NCBI GenBank assembly: GCA_964634005.1
Contig: CAZWKQ010000003.1
Span: 124,001 to 188,000 of the forward strand
DNA: 64,000 nucleotides
DNA from: CAZWKQ01 sp964634005
GTDB taxonomy: Bacteria > Bacteroidota > Bacteroidia > Bacteroidales > JACABE01
Direction of reading: 5' to 3'
Shown: piece by piece, positions 1 through 9,202 of the stretch
Numbering within the stretch: the first letter of the stretch is position 1
Layout: each line of letters begins with the position of its first letter
Notes under the pieces: generated by a model
The model's input: only the letters and a program-made list of their open reading frames with translations
What the model was told of the DNA's origin: nothing
Databases searched by the model: none
Position numbers and translations under genes: made by a program

Positions 1-1
1 C

Positions 2-61
2 ACAATAGGTTTAATTCTGTACTTCTTCTACGGTAAAAAACACAGTAAATTAAATATTTAA
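2..61 (+). CDS. C-terminal tail of a truncated gene, possibly an amino-acid permease
   Basis: Reading from base 2 gives 19 sense codons and a TAA at 59-61. The peptide is a hydrophobic stretch (IGLILYFFYG) followed by a basic, polar tail (KKHSKLNI). This pattern, a last membrane helix followed by a short YG-K-K/R-HS-K tail, is typical of APC-superfamily amino-acid permeases. The rest of the gene lies outside the window. It stops 10 nt before the SDR gene, so the two could be co-transcribed. The family assignment is an inference from very little sequence. Confidence 0.4.
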   Translation, partial: TIGLILYFFYGKKHSKLNI

Positions 62-71
62 CTTTAAAAAT

Positions 72-848
72 ATGAATACAGTTCTAATAACAGGTGCTTC
101 GGGAGGAATTGGTTACGAATTTGCAAAGTTATTTGCAAAAATGAATTATCGACTTATTCTTGTTGCTCGCAATAAAGATAAACTTGAAAAAATTGCAAAT
201 GAGATCAACCAACAAAATGCTTCTGTCGAAGTAATAATTTTTGCAACAGACTTATCACAAACCGAAAATATAGGAAGTTTATACAAATTTACCGAAGATA
301 ATAATTATTTCATTGAAGTATTAATAAACAATGCCGGTTTTGGAGACTATGGTTATTTTTATAATACAAGCTTTGAAAAAGAGCAACAAATGATAAATTT
401 GAATATTACCGCTCTCACTTATCTTACTAAACTTTATTTGAAACAAATGATTGAAAGAAAAAGCGGAAAAATATTAAATGTAGCCTCTATCGCTTCATTT
501 CAGCCCGGGCCGACCATGGCAGTATATTTTGCTACCAAAGCTTACGTTTTATCTTTCACTGAAGCTCTGGCACAAGAATTAAAAAATACAGGTGTTACAA
601 TAACAGCTCTTTGCCCGGGACCCACAAAAACAGATTTTATTTCTTCGGCAAATGCTCAAAATGCAGGATTTTTCAAAGGCCGCGGTTTATCGGATGCAAA
701 TAAAGTAGCTCAATTCGGAGTAAAAATGTTGATGAAAAAAAAGACTATTGCCATTTACGGAATAATCAACAAAATAATGATATTTTCCATCAGGTTATTA
801 CCAAGAAAAACAGTTGCCTTTATAGTAAAAAAAATTGCGTCGGAATAA
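72..848 (+). CDS. SDR-family short-chain dehydrogenase/reductase
   Basis: A 258-aa protein of the classical short-chain dehydrogenase/reductase family (DltE/YqjQ-like branch), expected to be a cytoplasmic NAD(P)(H)-dependent oxidoreductase. The Rossmann glycine motif GASGGIG is at residues 8-14, the NNAG motif at 86-89, and the catalytic Ser139, Tyr152 and Lys156 are all present. The PGPTKT stretch after the active site is also typical. The C-terminus has a basic, hydrophobic segment that may touch the membrane. The substrate cannot be predicted. Length is normal and the gene is intact. Confidence 0.9.
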   Translation: MNTVLITGASGGIGYEFAKLFAKMNYRLILVARNKDKLEKIANEINQQNASVEVIIFATDLSQTENIGSLYKFTEDNNYFIEVLINNAGFGDYGYFYNTSFEKEQQMINLNITALTYLTKLYLKQMIERKSGKILNVASIASFQPGPTMAVYFATKAYVLSFTEALAQELKNTGVTITALCPGPTKTDFISSANAQNAGFFKGRGLSDANKVAQFGVKMLMKKKTIAIYGIINKIMIFSIRLLPRKTVAFIVKKIASE

Positions 849-898
849 AAAAAGTATCTAAAGTTGAGATAAAAGAAACTATTTTAGTATAAAATTGT

Positions 899-906
899 TA
901 ATTTTG
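899..906 (+). promoter_or_regulatory. -7 promoter element of trpS
   Basis: TAATTTTG matches the Bacteroidota -7 consensus TAnnTTTG exactly. Transcription would start near 910, only about 4 nt before the trpS ATG, implying a leaderless or nearly leaderless mRNA. No good -33 TTG is seen at the usual distance. Confidence 0.6.
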
Positions 907-913
907 CAGCATT

Positions 914-1909
914 ATGGAAATAGTTGTTAGTGGAATAAGACCAACCGGGGATTTACATTTAGGTAATTATTTTGGTGCTTTAAAGAATTTTTTAAAAATG
1001 CAATATCTAAATAATTGTTATTTTTTTATTGCCGATTATCATTCTTTAACTACACATCCTACGCCGTCCGATTTACACGGTAACGTAAAAAGAGTGCTTA
1101 TAAACTATCTTGCAGCAGGCTTAGATCCCGAAGCATCAACAATTTATATTCAAAGCGATGTACCTCAGGTAGCTGAATTATATCTGCTTCTAAACATGAA
1201 TGCCTATGTAGGTGAGCTTGAAAGAGTTGCAAGTTTTAAGGAAAAAGTCAGAAAGCAACCAAATAACGTTAATGCCGGATTGCTGACATATCCTACGTTG
1301 ATGGCTGCTGATGTTATTATTCACAAAGCTCATAAAGTACCTGTTGGTAAAGACCAGGAGCAGCATCTGGAAATGATGAGAAACTTTGTTAACAGATTCA
1401 ACCGATTGTATAATGTAAACTATTTTCCCGAACCTGTTGCTTACAATTTTGGCGAAGAACTTATAAAAATACCCGGACTTGACGGCAGTACCAAAATGTC
1501 GAAGTCTGACAATGAAAATTCTTGCATTTTTCTTTGCGATACTCCCGAAGCTATTAGAAAAAAAATGAAAAGAGCAGTTACCGATTCAGGTCCTACTGAA
1601 CCCAATCAACCGAAACCTCAACCTATTGAGAACCTCTTTCAAATTATGAAAGTAGTATCTTCGGATGAAACTTTGAATTACTTCGAAAATTTATATAATA
1701 ATTGTCAAATCCGATATGGTGATTTTAAAAATCAGCTTGCAGAAGATATTATAAAATTCACTGAACCTTTCAGAGAAAGAATATTAGAACTTTCAAACGA
1801 TAACGAATATTTAAGAAAAGTTGCTAAAACAGGTGCCGAAAAAGCAAAAGAAAGTGCTGATAAAACAATAAAGGAAGTGCGTGAAATTATTGGATTTAAA
1901 CCCTTTTAA
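914..1909 (+). CDS. trpS: Tryptophanyl-tRNA synthetase
   Basis: A 331-aa class I aminoacyl-tRNA synthetase that charges tRNA-Trp with tryptophan using ATP. The HIGH-type signature appears as HLGN at residues 15-18 within PTGDLHLGNY. The KMSKS loop is exact at 194-198. Length matches bacterial TrpS. The ATG at 914 directly follows a -7 promoter box, so the start is well placed. The downstream small membrane protein begins 11 nt after the stop. Confidence 0.97.
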   Translation: MEIVVSGIRPTGDLHLGNYFGALKNFLKMQYLNNCYFFIADYHSLTTHPTPSDLHGNVKRVLINYLAAGLDPEASTIYIQSDVPQVAELYLLLNMNAYVGELERVASFKEKVRKQPNNVNAGLLTYPTLMAADVIIHKAHKVPVGKDQEQHLEMMRNFVNRFNRLYNVNYFPEPVAYNFGEELIKIPGLDGSTKMSKSDNENSCIFLCDTPEAIRKKMKRAVTDSGPTEPNQPKPQPIENLFQIMKVVSSDETLNYFENLYNNCQIRYGDFKNQLAEDIIKFTEPFRERILELSNDNEYLRKVAKTGAEKAKESADKTIKEVREIIGFKPF

Positions 1910-1920
1910 TTCTAATTATT

Positions 1921-2301
1921 ATGGATAAAAGAAGCACATCATCAATAGTTTTTGAATGGCTTTTAAAAGTCAGCGTTGTTTTTTTCCTTTTTTCGGTTTT
2001 TTACAATGTTTATCATTTGGTTGATAAAATGAATAATAATTTCTGGCAAGTTTCATTTCGCATTGTATTAATTGTCATATTCTTAACTCTCGGCGTTTTA
2101 ACTCTTGCTCTCAGAAGGAAGAATTTTAGAACTTTTGCATTTTTCGTGGTATTTATTATTAGTTTTTTTAAAATAATTACATTTACTGCAAATTATGGTT
2201 TCGATATTGAAATTATTCCAGTTTATGTTCTGCTTATTGTAGTATCACTATATCTGCTTTATAAAGCATCGGAACATTCTTCATCATATCGCCGCCGATA
2301 A
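1921..2301 (+). CDS. Small four-helix membrane protein of unknown function
   Basis: A 126-aa protein with four strongly hydrophobic segments (about residues 9-29, 40-63, 69-90 and 98-117) and a Ser/Arg-rich tail ending SSSYRRR. It has no signal peptide and no recognisable catalytic motif. It starts 11 nt after trpS and is followed 16 nt later by hflX, so it is probably co-transcribed with both. I do not recognise the family. It is clearly an inner-membrane protein and the frame is open with normal codon use. Confidence 0.75.
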   Translation: MDKRSTSSIVFEWLLKVSVVFFLFSVFYNVYHLVDKMNNNFWQVSFRIVLIVIFLTLGVLTLALRRKNFRTFAFFVVFIISFFKIITFTANYGFDIEIIPVYVLLIVVSLYLLYKASEHSSSYRRR

Positions 2302-2317
2302 GTAAATCATTAAAAAA

Positions 2318-3502
2318 TTGATAGATACAAAAAAACCTTCAGAAACAGCTGTTTTAATAGGACTTTCTTCCAAAGGTCAAGATTTGCAACAAGTTAGCGA
2401 ATACCTCGATGAGTTGTCGTTTTTGGTTGAAACAGCAGGAGGAATACCTGTAAAACGGTTTATACAACAGCTCGAAAAACCTGACCCGCGAACATTTGTC
2501 GGCTCGGGTAAACTGGCTGAAATTCAAAATTATATTAATGAAAATAAAATTAATATTGCCGTTTTCGATGATGAACTTACTCCTTCTCAAATCAGAAATA
2601 TCGAAAGAGAACTGAAATGTAAAATACTTGACAGAACACATCTAATATTGGATATTTTTGCTAAAAGAGCCCGAACAGCTCATGCAAAAACACAGGTTGA
2701 GCTTGCACAATACCAATATTTACTTCCGCGATTAACACGTATGTGGACGCATTTAACTCGTCAAAGGGGCGGTATGGGGATGCGTGGTCCGGGTGAAAAA
2801 GAAATTGAAACCGACAGAAGAATTATTCGAGATAAAATTTCGCTGTTAAAGGAAAAACTCGCTGAAATCGATAAACAAAAAGTCATTCAACGAAAACACC
2901 GCCAGAGTATGGTTAGAGTTGCACTGGTGGGATATACTAATGTAGGTAAATCGACCATAATGAATGTTTTGAGTAAATCTGACGTTTTTGCCGAAAATAA
3001 ACTCTTTGCAACCCTTGATACTACTGTTAGAAAGGTTGTAATCGACAATTTACCTTTTCTGCTGTCGGATACTGTAGGTTTTATAAGAAAATTACCTCAC
3101 GATTTGGTTGAATCATTCAAATCAACACTCGATGAGGTCAGAGAAGCCGATATTTTAATTCATGTTGTCGATATTTCTCATCCAGCTTTCGAAGAACAAA
3201 TTAATATAGTAAGACAAACTTTAGCCGAAATTAATGCTATTGATAAACCTTTGATTACTCTTTTTAATAAAATTGACGCATATACTTACGTTAAAAAAGA
3301 TGAAGATGACCTTACTCCATTAACAAAGCAAAATATTAGTCTGCAAGAACTACAACGTACATGGATGGCCCAGAACAACACACCGTGCATGTTTATTTCT
3401 GCAAAAAATAAGACTAATATTGATAATCTAAAAAAATATATTTACAATGAAGTTTATAAAATACATACAAAAAGATATCCTTTTGACAATTTCCTTTACT
3501 AA
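2318..3502 (+). CDS. hflX: HflX-family ribosome-associated GTPase
   Basis: A 394-aa GTPase of the HflX family, which binds the large ribosomal subunit and splits or rescues stalled ribosomes under stress. The N-terminal HflX domain contains TFVGSGKL and the glycine-rich RGGMGMRGPGE segment. The G domain has G1 GYTNVGKS at residues 205-212, G3 DTVGF and G4 NKID. The start is a TTG (2318-2320), the only start that preserves the whole N-terminal domain. Gene and length are normal. Confidence 0.93.
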   Translation: MIDTKKPSETAVLIGLSSKGQDLQQVSEYLDELSFLVETAGGIPVKRFIQQLEKPDPRTFVGSGKLAEIQNYINENKINIAVFDDELTPSQIRNIERELKCKILDRTHLILDIFAKRARTAHAKTQVELAQYQYLLPRLTRMWTHLTRQRGGMGMRGPGEKEIETDRRIIRDKISLLKEKLAEIDKQKVIQRKHRQSMVRVALVGYTNVGKSTIMNVLSKSDVFAENKLFATLDTTVRKVVIDNLPFLLSDTVGFIRKLPHDLVESFKSTLDEVREADILIHVVDISHPAFEEQINIVRQTLAEINAIDKPLITLFNKIDAYTYVKKDEDDLTPLTKQNISLQELQRTWMAQNNTPCMFISAKNKTNIDNLKKYIYNEVYKIHTKRYPFDNFLY

Positions 3503-3508
3503 CCGTTG

Positions 3509-3537
3509 TTTAAAAAACTGAAAATATGTTTTTTAAA
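3509..3537. terminator. A+T-rich inverted repeat after hflX
   Basis: TTTAAAAAAC (3509-3518) and GTTTTTTAAA (3528-3537) are perfect inverted repeats with a 9-nt loop, just after the hflX stop. The stem is almost all A-T and there is no separate U-run, so it is at best a weak terminator or mRNA end-protecting hairpin. Confidence 0.3.
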
Positions 3538-3650
3538 GACAAAATTTTGTAACATTTAATCATTAAAATGAATATTTTTGATGTTAAAAATTACAAATAC
3601 TTTAACAAAATAATTTTCAAAAAAAATTATAAGCAATTGATTAGAAAATG

Positions 3651-3658
3651 TATTTTTG
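3651..3658 (+). promoter_or_regulatory. -7 promoter element of trkA
   Basis: TATTTTTG is an exact TAnnTTTG match followed by CA, predicting a start of transcription near 3662. This lies downstream of the TTG at 3656 that would give the longest reading frame, so that TTG cannot be the translation start. The real start is the ATG at 3680. Confidence 0.6.
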
Positions 3659-3679
3659 CAGCCGCTTAATTTCGTAGAA

Positions 3680-5020
3680 ATGAATATTATAATTGCAGGA
3701 GACGGAGAAGTAGGATTTCATCTGGCTAAGTCTTTAGCACACGATAAACATAATATAACTGTAATAGATTCGAATCAGGAATTGCTAAAACTGGTAGAAT
3801 CTCATACTGATGTACTTACAATAAGAGGCGACTCAACATCTATTTCGGTACTCGAAAGTGCAAACATCTCGAAAGCCGACCTGTTGATTTCTGTTGTTCA
3901 TAACGAACACGTAAACCTTATTACAAGCATACTTGCAAAAAAATTAGGGGCAAAACGTACTATTGCACGTATTGATAATGTTGAATATCTTACTGATGAA
4001 AACAGAGAATTGTTTCATAATTTGGGAGTTGATTCGCTTGTTTGTCCTGAAAGAATTGCTGCCAAGGAAATAACTAACTTACTTAACCAAACTGTTGCTA
4101 CCGAAGTATTCGACTTTTCCGAAGGAAAGCTTATTCTTTTCTTAATAAGACTTGACGAAAATGCCCTTGTATTGGGTAAAACACTCGATCAAATCGCAAA
4201 AGAGTACACATATCTCGATTTCAGAGCTGTTGCAATTCACAGAAACTCGCATACCATTATACCAAGAGGAAACGACACATTCGAAAAAAACGACCTTATT
4301 TATGTCATAACAAAACCATCCGGTATGAACGATTTGTTCAAACTTGGCGGTAAAACCAAAATTGACATAAAAAATATAATGATAGTCGGCGGAGGAAGAA
4401 TTGGCAGAAAAACAGCCAAAAATCTCGAAGAAAAAATCAATATCAAACTCATTGAAATCGACAAAGAAAGATGTTTCCAATTGGCTGAATATCTTAACAA
4501 TACTTTAATCATTAACGGAGACGCTACTGATATTCAATTGCTTGAAGACGAGGGTATTAAAAATATGGATGCATTCATAGCACTCACCGACCATACCGAA
4601 ACAAACATTCTAACTTGTCTGCATGCACGAAAATACGGTGTTAAACGAACTATTGCCCTTGTTGAAAATATCGACTATATTGATATTTCTCAGAATATTG
4701 GAATAGATACAATAATAAACAAGAAGCTAATAACAGCCAGCTATATTGCAAGGTTCACCATAGATGCAATGGTTACATCGTCAAAATGCCTCAGTGGTAT
4801 AGATGCTGAAGTATTCGAGTTTGCAGTTAAAAAGAATTCCTATGTTACCAAACACCCCATAAATAAACTAAACCTGCCCGAAGGAGCTATTATAGGAGGA
4901 ATAGTAAGAGGGAATGAAAGTTATATTGCAATAGGAAATTTCAGAATACAAGAAAACGACAAAGTTGTTGTTTTTGCACTTCCGGAAGCTGTAAAGAAAA
5001 TATCGAAACTTTTTCAATAG
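3680..5020 (+). CDS. trkA: Trk potassium-uptake regulatory subunit TrkA
   Basis: A 446-aa cytoplasmic gating ring subunit of the Trk potassium transporter. It has two tandem RCK units: RCK_N with a dinucleotide-binding motif (GDGEVG near the N-terminus, GGGRIG near the middle), each followed by an RCK_C (TrkA-C) ligand-binding domain. The ATG at 3680 was preferred to an in-frame TTG at 3656 because the latter overlaps the -7 promoter box, and because MNIIIAGDGEVG is the usual TrkA start. trkH starts 9 nt downstream, so both subunits are made from one operon. RCK_C domains in some bacteria bind cyclic di-AMP; whether this one does is unknown. Confidence 0.95.
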   Translation: MNIIIAGDGEVGFHLAKSLAHDKHNITVIDSNQELLKLVESHTDVLTIRGDSTSISVLESANISKADLLISVVHNEHVNLITSILAKKLGAKRTIARIDNVEYLTDENRELFHNLGVDSLVCPERIAAKEITNLLNQTVATEVFDFSEGKLILFLIRLDENALVLGKTLDQIAKEYTYLDFRAVAIHRNSHTIIPRGNDTFEKNDLIYVITKPSGMNDLFKLGGKTKIDIKNIMIVGGGRIGRKTAKNLEEKINIKLIEIDKERCFQLAEYLNNTLIINGDATDIQLLEDEGIKNMDAFIALTDHTETNILTCLHARKYGVKRTIALVENIDYIDISQNIGIDTIINKKLITASYIARFTIDAMVTSSKCLSGIDAEVFEFAVKKNSYVTKHPINKLNLPEGAIIGGIVRGNESYIAIGNFRIQENDKVVVFALPEAVKKISKLFQ

Positions 5021-5029
5021 CTTGTCAAA

Positions 5030-6484
5030 ATGAATTATTCGGTTATTGTAAGATTTTTGGGCATATTGCTTTTTATCGAGGGCATTTTTATGTTTTCAGC
5101 TCTTCCGTTTTCTTATTATTACGGAGGGAGCGACTCGAATGCCATAATTGCATCGGGAATAATCACAATAATTTTTGGCGTATTATTCAGACTTATAACA
5201 AGAGAAGCCGACGAAAAAAGTATAGGTAAAAAAGAAGGATATGTTATTGTAACTTTTTCATGGGTAGTAATTTCAATATTCGGAACTTTACCATACCTTT
5301 TATCAAATTCAATAAGCAATTTTACCGATGCCTTTTTCGAAACTATTTCCGGATTTTCAACCACCGGAGCATCAATACTGACAGATATAGAGGCCGTTCC
5401 GAAAGGAATTTTATTTTGGAGAAGTATGACCCACTGGATTGGTGGTATGGGAATAGTAGTACTTACCGTTGCTATCCTCCCATTTTTAGGCATTGGTGGT
5501 ATGCAGCTTTTCAATGCAGAAGCTTCCGGTCCTACCAAAGATAAATTACACCCTCGAATAACTGAAGCAGCTAAACGTTTATGGGGAATATATGTCCTTT
5601 TGACTGTGCTGGAAACGGCTTTATTATTGGCCGGAGGGATGAATTTGTTCGAGTCTTTATGTCATTCTTTTGGTACTGTTGCTACAGGGGGCTTTTCTCC
5701 AAAAAACTCAAGCATTGCCGGTTATTCGCCCTACATTCAGTATGTTATAATGATTTTTATGTTTCTTGCCGGAATTAGCTTTACTTTGCATTATTATGCA
5801 TTAAAAGGGAAATTTTCAAAAATTTTTAATAACGGAGAACTAAAATTCTATCTATCGATAATTTTCATTGCATCGATAATTATCGGATGCTTTTTGTTTT
5901 ATGATTCGTATAATCAATACAATAGCACTGAAAAAGCATTCAGAGATGCATTTTTTCAGGTAATAAGTATAGTAACTTGCACCGGATTTGCAACTACAGA
6001 CTATATGCAATGGTCTTTCTTCCTTTGGTTTTTTATATTCCTGTTGATGTTTAGCGGAGGTTGTGCCGGTTCTACTGCCGGAGGTATAAAAATAATTCGA
6101 CATTTATTACTATTTAAAAATGCTTCACTCGAGTTTAAAAGGCTTATACATCCAAATGCCGTAATACCTGTAAAATTAAACGGGAAACCGGTTCCGCAAG
6201 ATATTATTTTCAACATTTTAGCTTTCTTTTTGATGTATATCTCAATTTGGGCAGTATCATCACTATTACTCTCAATTATTGGTATGGACCCATATTCAGC
6301 AATGGGTTCTGTAGCAACAACTATGGGAGGTATAGGACCCGGTCTTGGAACTACTGGACCTGCTTCAAATTTTTCTATGGTACCTGAGCTTGGTAAGTGG
6401 ATATTAGCGTTTATGATGCTGATAGGCCGATTAGAAATATTTACTGTATTTATTCTTTTTGCTCCTTCTTTTTGGAAAAAATAA
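5030..6484 (+). CDS. trkH: Trk potassium-uptake membrane subunit TrkH
   Basis: A 484-aa integral membrane protein of the TrkH/KtrB family, which forms the K+ translocating pore. The four pore-loop selectivity segments are recognisable: STTGAS, ATGGFSP, CTGFATTD and GPGLGTTGP. Length matches TrkH. It follows trkA by 9 nt, giving a complete two-subunit uptake system. The next gene begins 10 nt beyond its stop. Confidence 0.95.
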   Translation: MNYSVIVRFLGILLFIEGIFMFSALPFSYYYGGSDSNAIIASGIITIIFGVLFRLITREADEKSIGKKEGYVIVTFSWVVISIFGTLPYLLSNSISNFTDAFFETISGFSTTGASILTDIEAVPKGILFWRSMTHWIGGMGIVVLTVAILPFLGIGGMQLFNAEASGPTKDKLHPRITEAAKRLWGIYVLLTVLETALLLAGGMNLFESLCHSFGTVATGGFSPKNSSIAGYSPYIQYVIMIFMFLAGISFTLHYYALKGKFSKIFNNGELKFYLSIIFIASIIIGCFLFYDSYNQYNSTEKAFRDAFFQVISIVTCTGFATTDYMQWSFFLWFFIFLLMFSGGCAGSTAGGIKIIRHLLLFKNASLEFKRLIHPNAVIPVKLNGKPVPQDIIFNILAFFLMYISIWAVSSLLLSIIGMDPYSAMGSVATTMGGIGPGLGTTGPASNFSMVPELGKWILAFMMLIGRLEIFTVFILFAPSFWKK

Positions 6485-6494
6485 AAAATATCGG

Positions 6495-7727
6495 ATGTTT
6501 AATTATGACGTAATTGTTGTTGGAGGGGGTGCTGCCGGACTTATGGCGGCGGGAAAATCTGCAGAAATCGGTAAAAAAGTTCTATTAATAGAAAAGATGA
6601 ACCAACCCGGTCGCAAACTACGCATTACCGGCAAAGGAAGATGTAATTTAACTAATCATAAACCACTTCGTGAATTTTTAAGTCACATAGGCGAAAATTC
6701 CCGTTTTTTAAAACATGCTTTTTCGATTTTTTTTGTCGAACAGCTTATTTCATTTTTTCGGGAAAAAGGCGTAGAAATTACAGTTGAAAGGGGCGACAGA
6801 GTATTCCCTACAAGCGAAAAGGCTCAGGATATTTTTAATGCTCTTGTTACTTGGGTAGAAAAAAATAGAGTAAAAATTAAAAAAGATACTTCTGTAAAAG
6901 AAATTATTGTCGATTATAATAAGGTTATTGGAGTAAAAGTTTCTGAAAATGAGAAGTATTTTGCTCCAAAAGTAATACTTGCAACAGGAGGGGCTTCTTA
7001 CCCCGCAACAGGTTCTACAGGCGATGGTTATAAAATAGCAGAAAAAGCAGGACATAAGATTATACCTGCTAAACCTGCTTTGGTTCCTATAGAAACAAAA
7101 GGAGATATTGCTCTCCAATTACAAGGACTCAGCCTTAAAAATGTTAAGGCAAGCTTTTGGCTTTACGGTAAAAAACTCGGTGACGAATTCGGGGAAATGC
7201 TTTTTACTCATTTTGGGTTGTCAGGACCTATAATTCTTACTTTAAGCCGTAGGTTCTGCAACGAATTATCGGAAAAAAAGCCTATTGTTTGTTCAATTGA
7301 TTTAAAACCTGCACTTGATGATAAACAATTAGACAACAGATTGCTGAAAGATTTAAACGAACATGGGAAAATGCAATTTAAATCAATTACCCGCAACTGG
7401 CTTCCGGGGAAGTTGGCAGAAATCTTTCCCGATTTGATTGGTATTCCTCACGAAAAATTATGTAACCAAATAAATGCCGAAGAAAGAAAAAGAATAAGAA
7501 AATGGTTGAAAGATTTTAAATTTGAAATAATAGGTACAAGAGGTTTTAATGAGGCCATTATTACTTCCGGAGGAATAGATTTAAACGAAATTGACCCTAA
7601 AACTATGCAATCGAAAATTATAAGCGGACTTTATTTTGCAGGCGAAGTTATTGATTTGGATGCCGATACCGGAGGTTATAATCTGCAAATTGCATTCTCT
7701 ACTGCATGGTTATCGGCAATTAGTTAA
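6495..7727 (+). CDS. HI0933-family (YhiN-like) FAD-dependent oxidoreductase
   Basis: A 410-aa flavoprotein of the HI0933/YhiN family (BaiN-like). The N-terminal FAD-binding motif GGGAAG is at residues 10-15, followed by a conserved PGRKLRITGKGRCNLTN block. The ATGGASYPATGSTGDGY motif and the C-terminal GGYNLQIAFSTAW motif are also present, so the protein is full length. An in-frame TTG at 6459 lies inside trkH; the ATG at 6495 gives the standard N-terminus MFNYDVIVVGGG. The physiological substrate of this family is mostly unknown. It probably shares the trkAH transcript. Confidence 0.88.
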   Translation: MFNYDVIVVGGGAAGLMAAGKSAEIGKKVLLIEKMNQPGRKLRITGKGRCNLTNHKPLREFLSHIGENSRFLKHAFSIFFVEQLISFFREKGVEITVERGDRVFPTSEKAQDIFNALVTWVEKNRVKIKKDTSVKEIIVDYNKVIGVKVSENEKYFAPKVILATGGASYPATGSTGDGYKIAEKAGHKIIPAKPALVPIETKGDIALQLQGLSLKNVKASFWLYGKKLGDEFGEMLFTHFGLSGPIILTLSRRFCNELSEKKPIVCSIDLKPALDDKQLDNRLLKDLNEHGKMQFKSITRNWLPGKLAEIFPDLIGIPHEKLCNQINAEERKRIRKWLKDFKFEIIGTRGFNEAIITSGGIDLNEIDPKTMQSKIISGLYFAGEVIDLDADTGGYNLQIAFSTAWLSAIS

Positions 7728-7774
7728 ATCCCGTTTTTTATGACAACATCGATAGTGTTTTAAGTTTTTTAAAT

Positions 7775-9142
7775 TTATTGGCTAACGTTAAAAAATGAAA
7801 TCAGTTCATTTTTATTAATAAAGTTTTCGGCACCACTGTTCATATTCTTAATTTTCAACATATTCTGATTAATTTCGGCTTCACCGGCAATAATCACAAA
7901 CGGTATTTTTTTTGCATCGGCATAAGAAAACTGCTTTTTCAACTTGGCAGCATCAGGGTATATTTCGCATGAAATTCCATTCTCTCTGAGCAATTTTGCT
8001 AACGGTAAACAATAATTCGATTCATTTTCACCAAAATTTACAAATAAAACTTTCGATGAAGTTTTTATTTCTTCCGGAAATAAATTCAAGTCGCTTAATA
8101 CATCGTATATACGATCGGCTCCAAAGCTGATACCTACTCCTGACATACCGGGCATGCCGAATATTCCGGTAAGATCATCATAACGACCGCCACCGCAAAT
8201 ACTCCCTATTTTGACATCATTTGCTTTTACTTCGATTATTGCACCTGTATAATAATTCAATCCTCTTGCCAATGTTATATCGAAATCAAATATCGATGTA
8301 AAACTCTGTTTTGCAATTAAATTAAAAAGTTCTGTCAGTTCGTTTATTCCATTTTTACCTATATCAGATTTTTCCAGAAATTCTGATATAATATTTATTT
8401 TATCGGAGAAATTTCCTTTTAAATTTAGAAGCGGCTGAATTGTTTTGACTTTTTCTGTTTCTATTCCTTTTTCAATAAGTTCTTCATTTACTTTTTCGAC
8501 CCCTACTTTTTCGATTTTGTCTATAGCAGTAGTAATATCTGTTATTTTATCGGAATATCCTATTACTTCGGCTATTCCTGATAAAATTTTCCGGTTGTTT
8601 ATTTTTATGGTTACCGAAATTCCCAATTTTTTGAAAATATCATCGGTAATTGAGATAAGTTCTAATTCGTTTAGCATAGAATTACTGCCGATAATATCAA
8701 CATCACATTGATAAAACTCTCTGTATCTGCCCTTCTGAGGTTTATCGGCACGCCAAACAGGTTGTATTTGAAAGCGTTTAAAAGGAAAAACTATTTCATT
8801 CCTATTCATAACAACATATCTGGCAAAAGGGACAGTTAAATCGTAGCGTAGGCCTTTTTCGGAAATAAGTGATGTTAATTTTCTATAGTCTGAGAATGCT
8901 TCATAATTAACTTTCTCAATATAATTTCCCGAATTAAGTACTTTAAATAAAAGTTTATCCCCTTCTTCTCCGTATTTTCCCATTAAAACCGAAAGATTTT
9001 CCATTGCGGGAGTTTCCAAGGGCTGATAACCATACAATTTAAAAACTAAACGTATAGTATCGAAAATATAATTTCTGCGGTTCATTTCATTTGAACCGAA
9101 ATCACGCATACCTCTGGGAATAGATGGTTTTTCTGATGCCAT
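7775..9142 (-). CDS. hisS: Histidyl-tRNA synthetase
   Basis: A 455-aa class II aminoacyl-tRNA synthetase that charges tRNA-His. Recognisable parts are the N-terminal PSIPRGMRDF, motif 2 region FRADKPQKGRYREFYQCDVD (WRADKP here), the LARGLNYYTG histidine-specific motif, GGGRYDDL and a C-terminal anticodon-binding domain. It is the last gene of the minus-strand porV-ispF-wbuC-hisS group but has its own -7 box upstream. Length is normal. Confidence 0.96.
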   Translation of the reverse strand: MASEKPSIPRGMRDFGSNEMNRRNYIFDTIRLVFKLYGYQPLETPAMENLSVLMGKYGEEGDKLLFKVLNSGNYIEKVNYEAFSDYRKLTSLISEKGLRYDLTVPFARYVVMNRNEIVFPFKRFQIQPVWRADKPQKGRYREFYQCDVDIIGSNSMLNELELISITDDIFKKLGISVTIKINNRKILSGIAEVIGYSDKITDITTAIDKIEKVGVEKVNEELIEKGIETEKVKTIQPLLNLKGNFSDKINIISEFLEKSDIGKNGINELTELFNLIAKQSFTSIFDFDITLARGLNYYTGAIIEVKANDVKIGSICGGGRYDDLTGIFGMPGMSGVGISFGADRIYDVLSDLNLFPEEIKTSSKVLFVNFGENESNYCLPLAKLLRENGISCEIYPDAAKLKKQFSYADAKKIPFVIIAGEAEINQNMLKIKNMNSGAENFINKNELISFFNVSQ

Positions 9143-9193
9143 TTTATGTAGATTTTTTCTTATAAGTAAGTTTTAGATAACAAAATCCTACTG

Positions 9194-9201
9194 CAAAATT
9201 A
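9194..9201 (-). promoter_or_regulatory. -7 promoter element of hisS
   Basis: On the minus strand TAATTTTG followed by CAG reads from 9201 to 9194, immediately before and at the very end of the upstream wbuC gene. Predicted transcription start is near 9190, giving a leader of about 50 nt. hisS may therefore be transcribed independently of wbuC. Confidence 0.5.
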
Positions 9202-9202
9202 A

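Noticed and set aside
2354..2641. A 95-aa minus-strand frame opposite hflX
   Set aside because: It lies wholly antisense to a conserved GTPase gene and is a shadow of its codon pattern.
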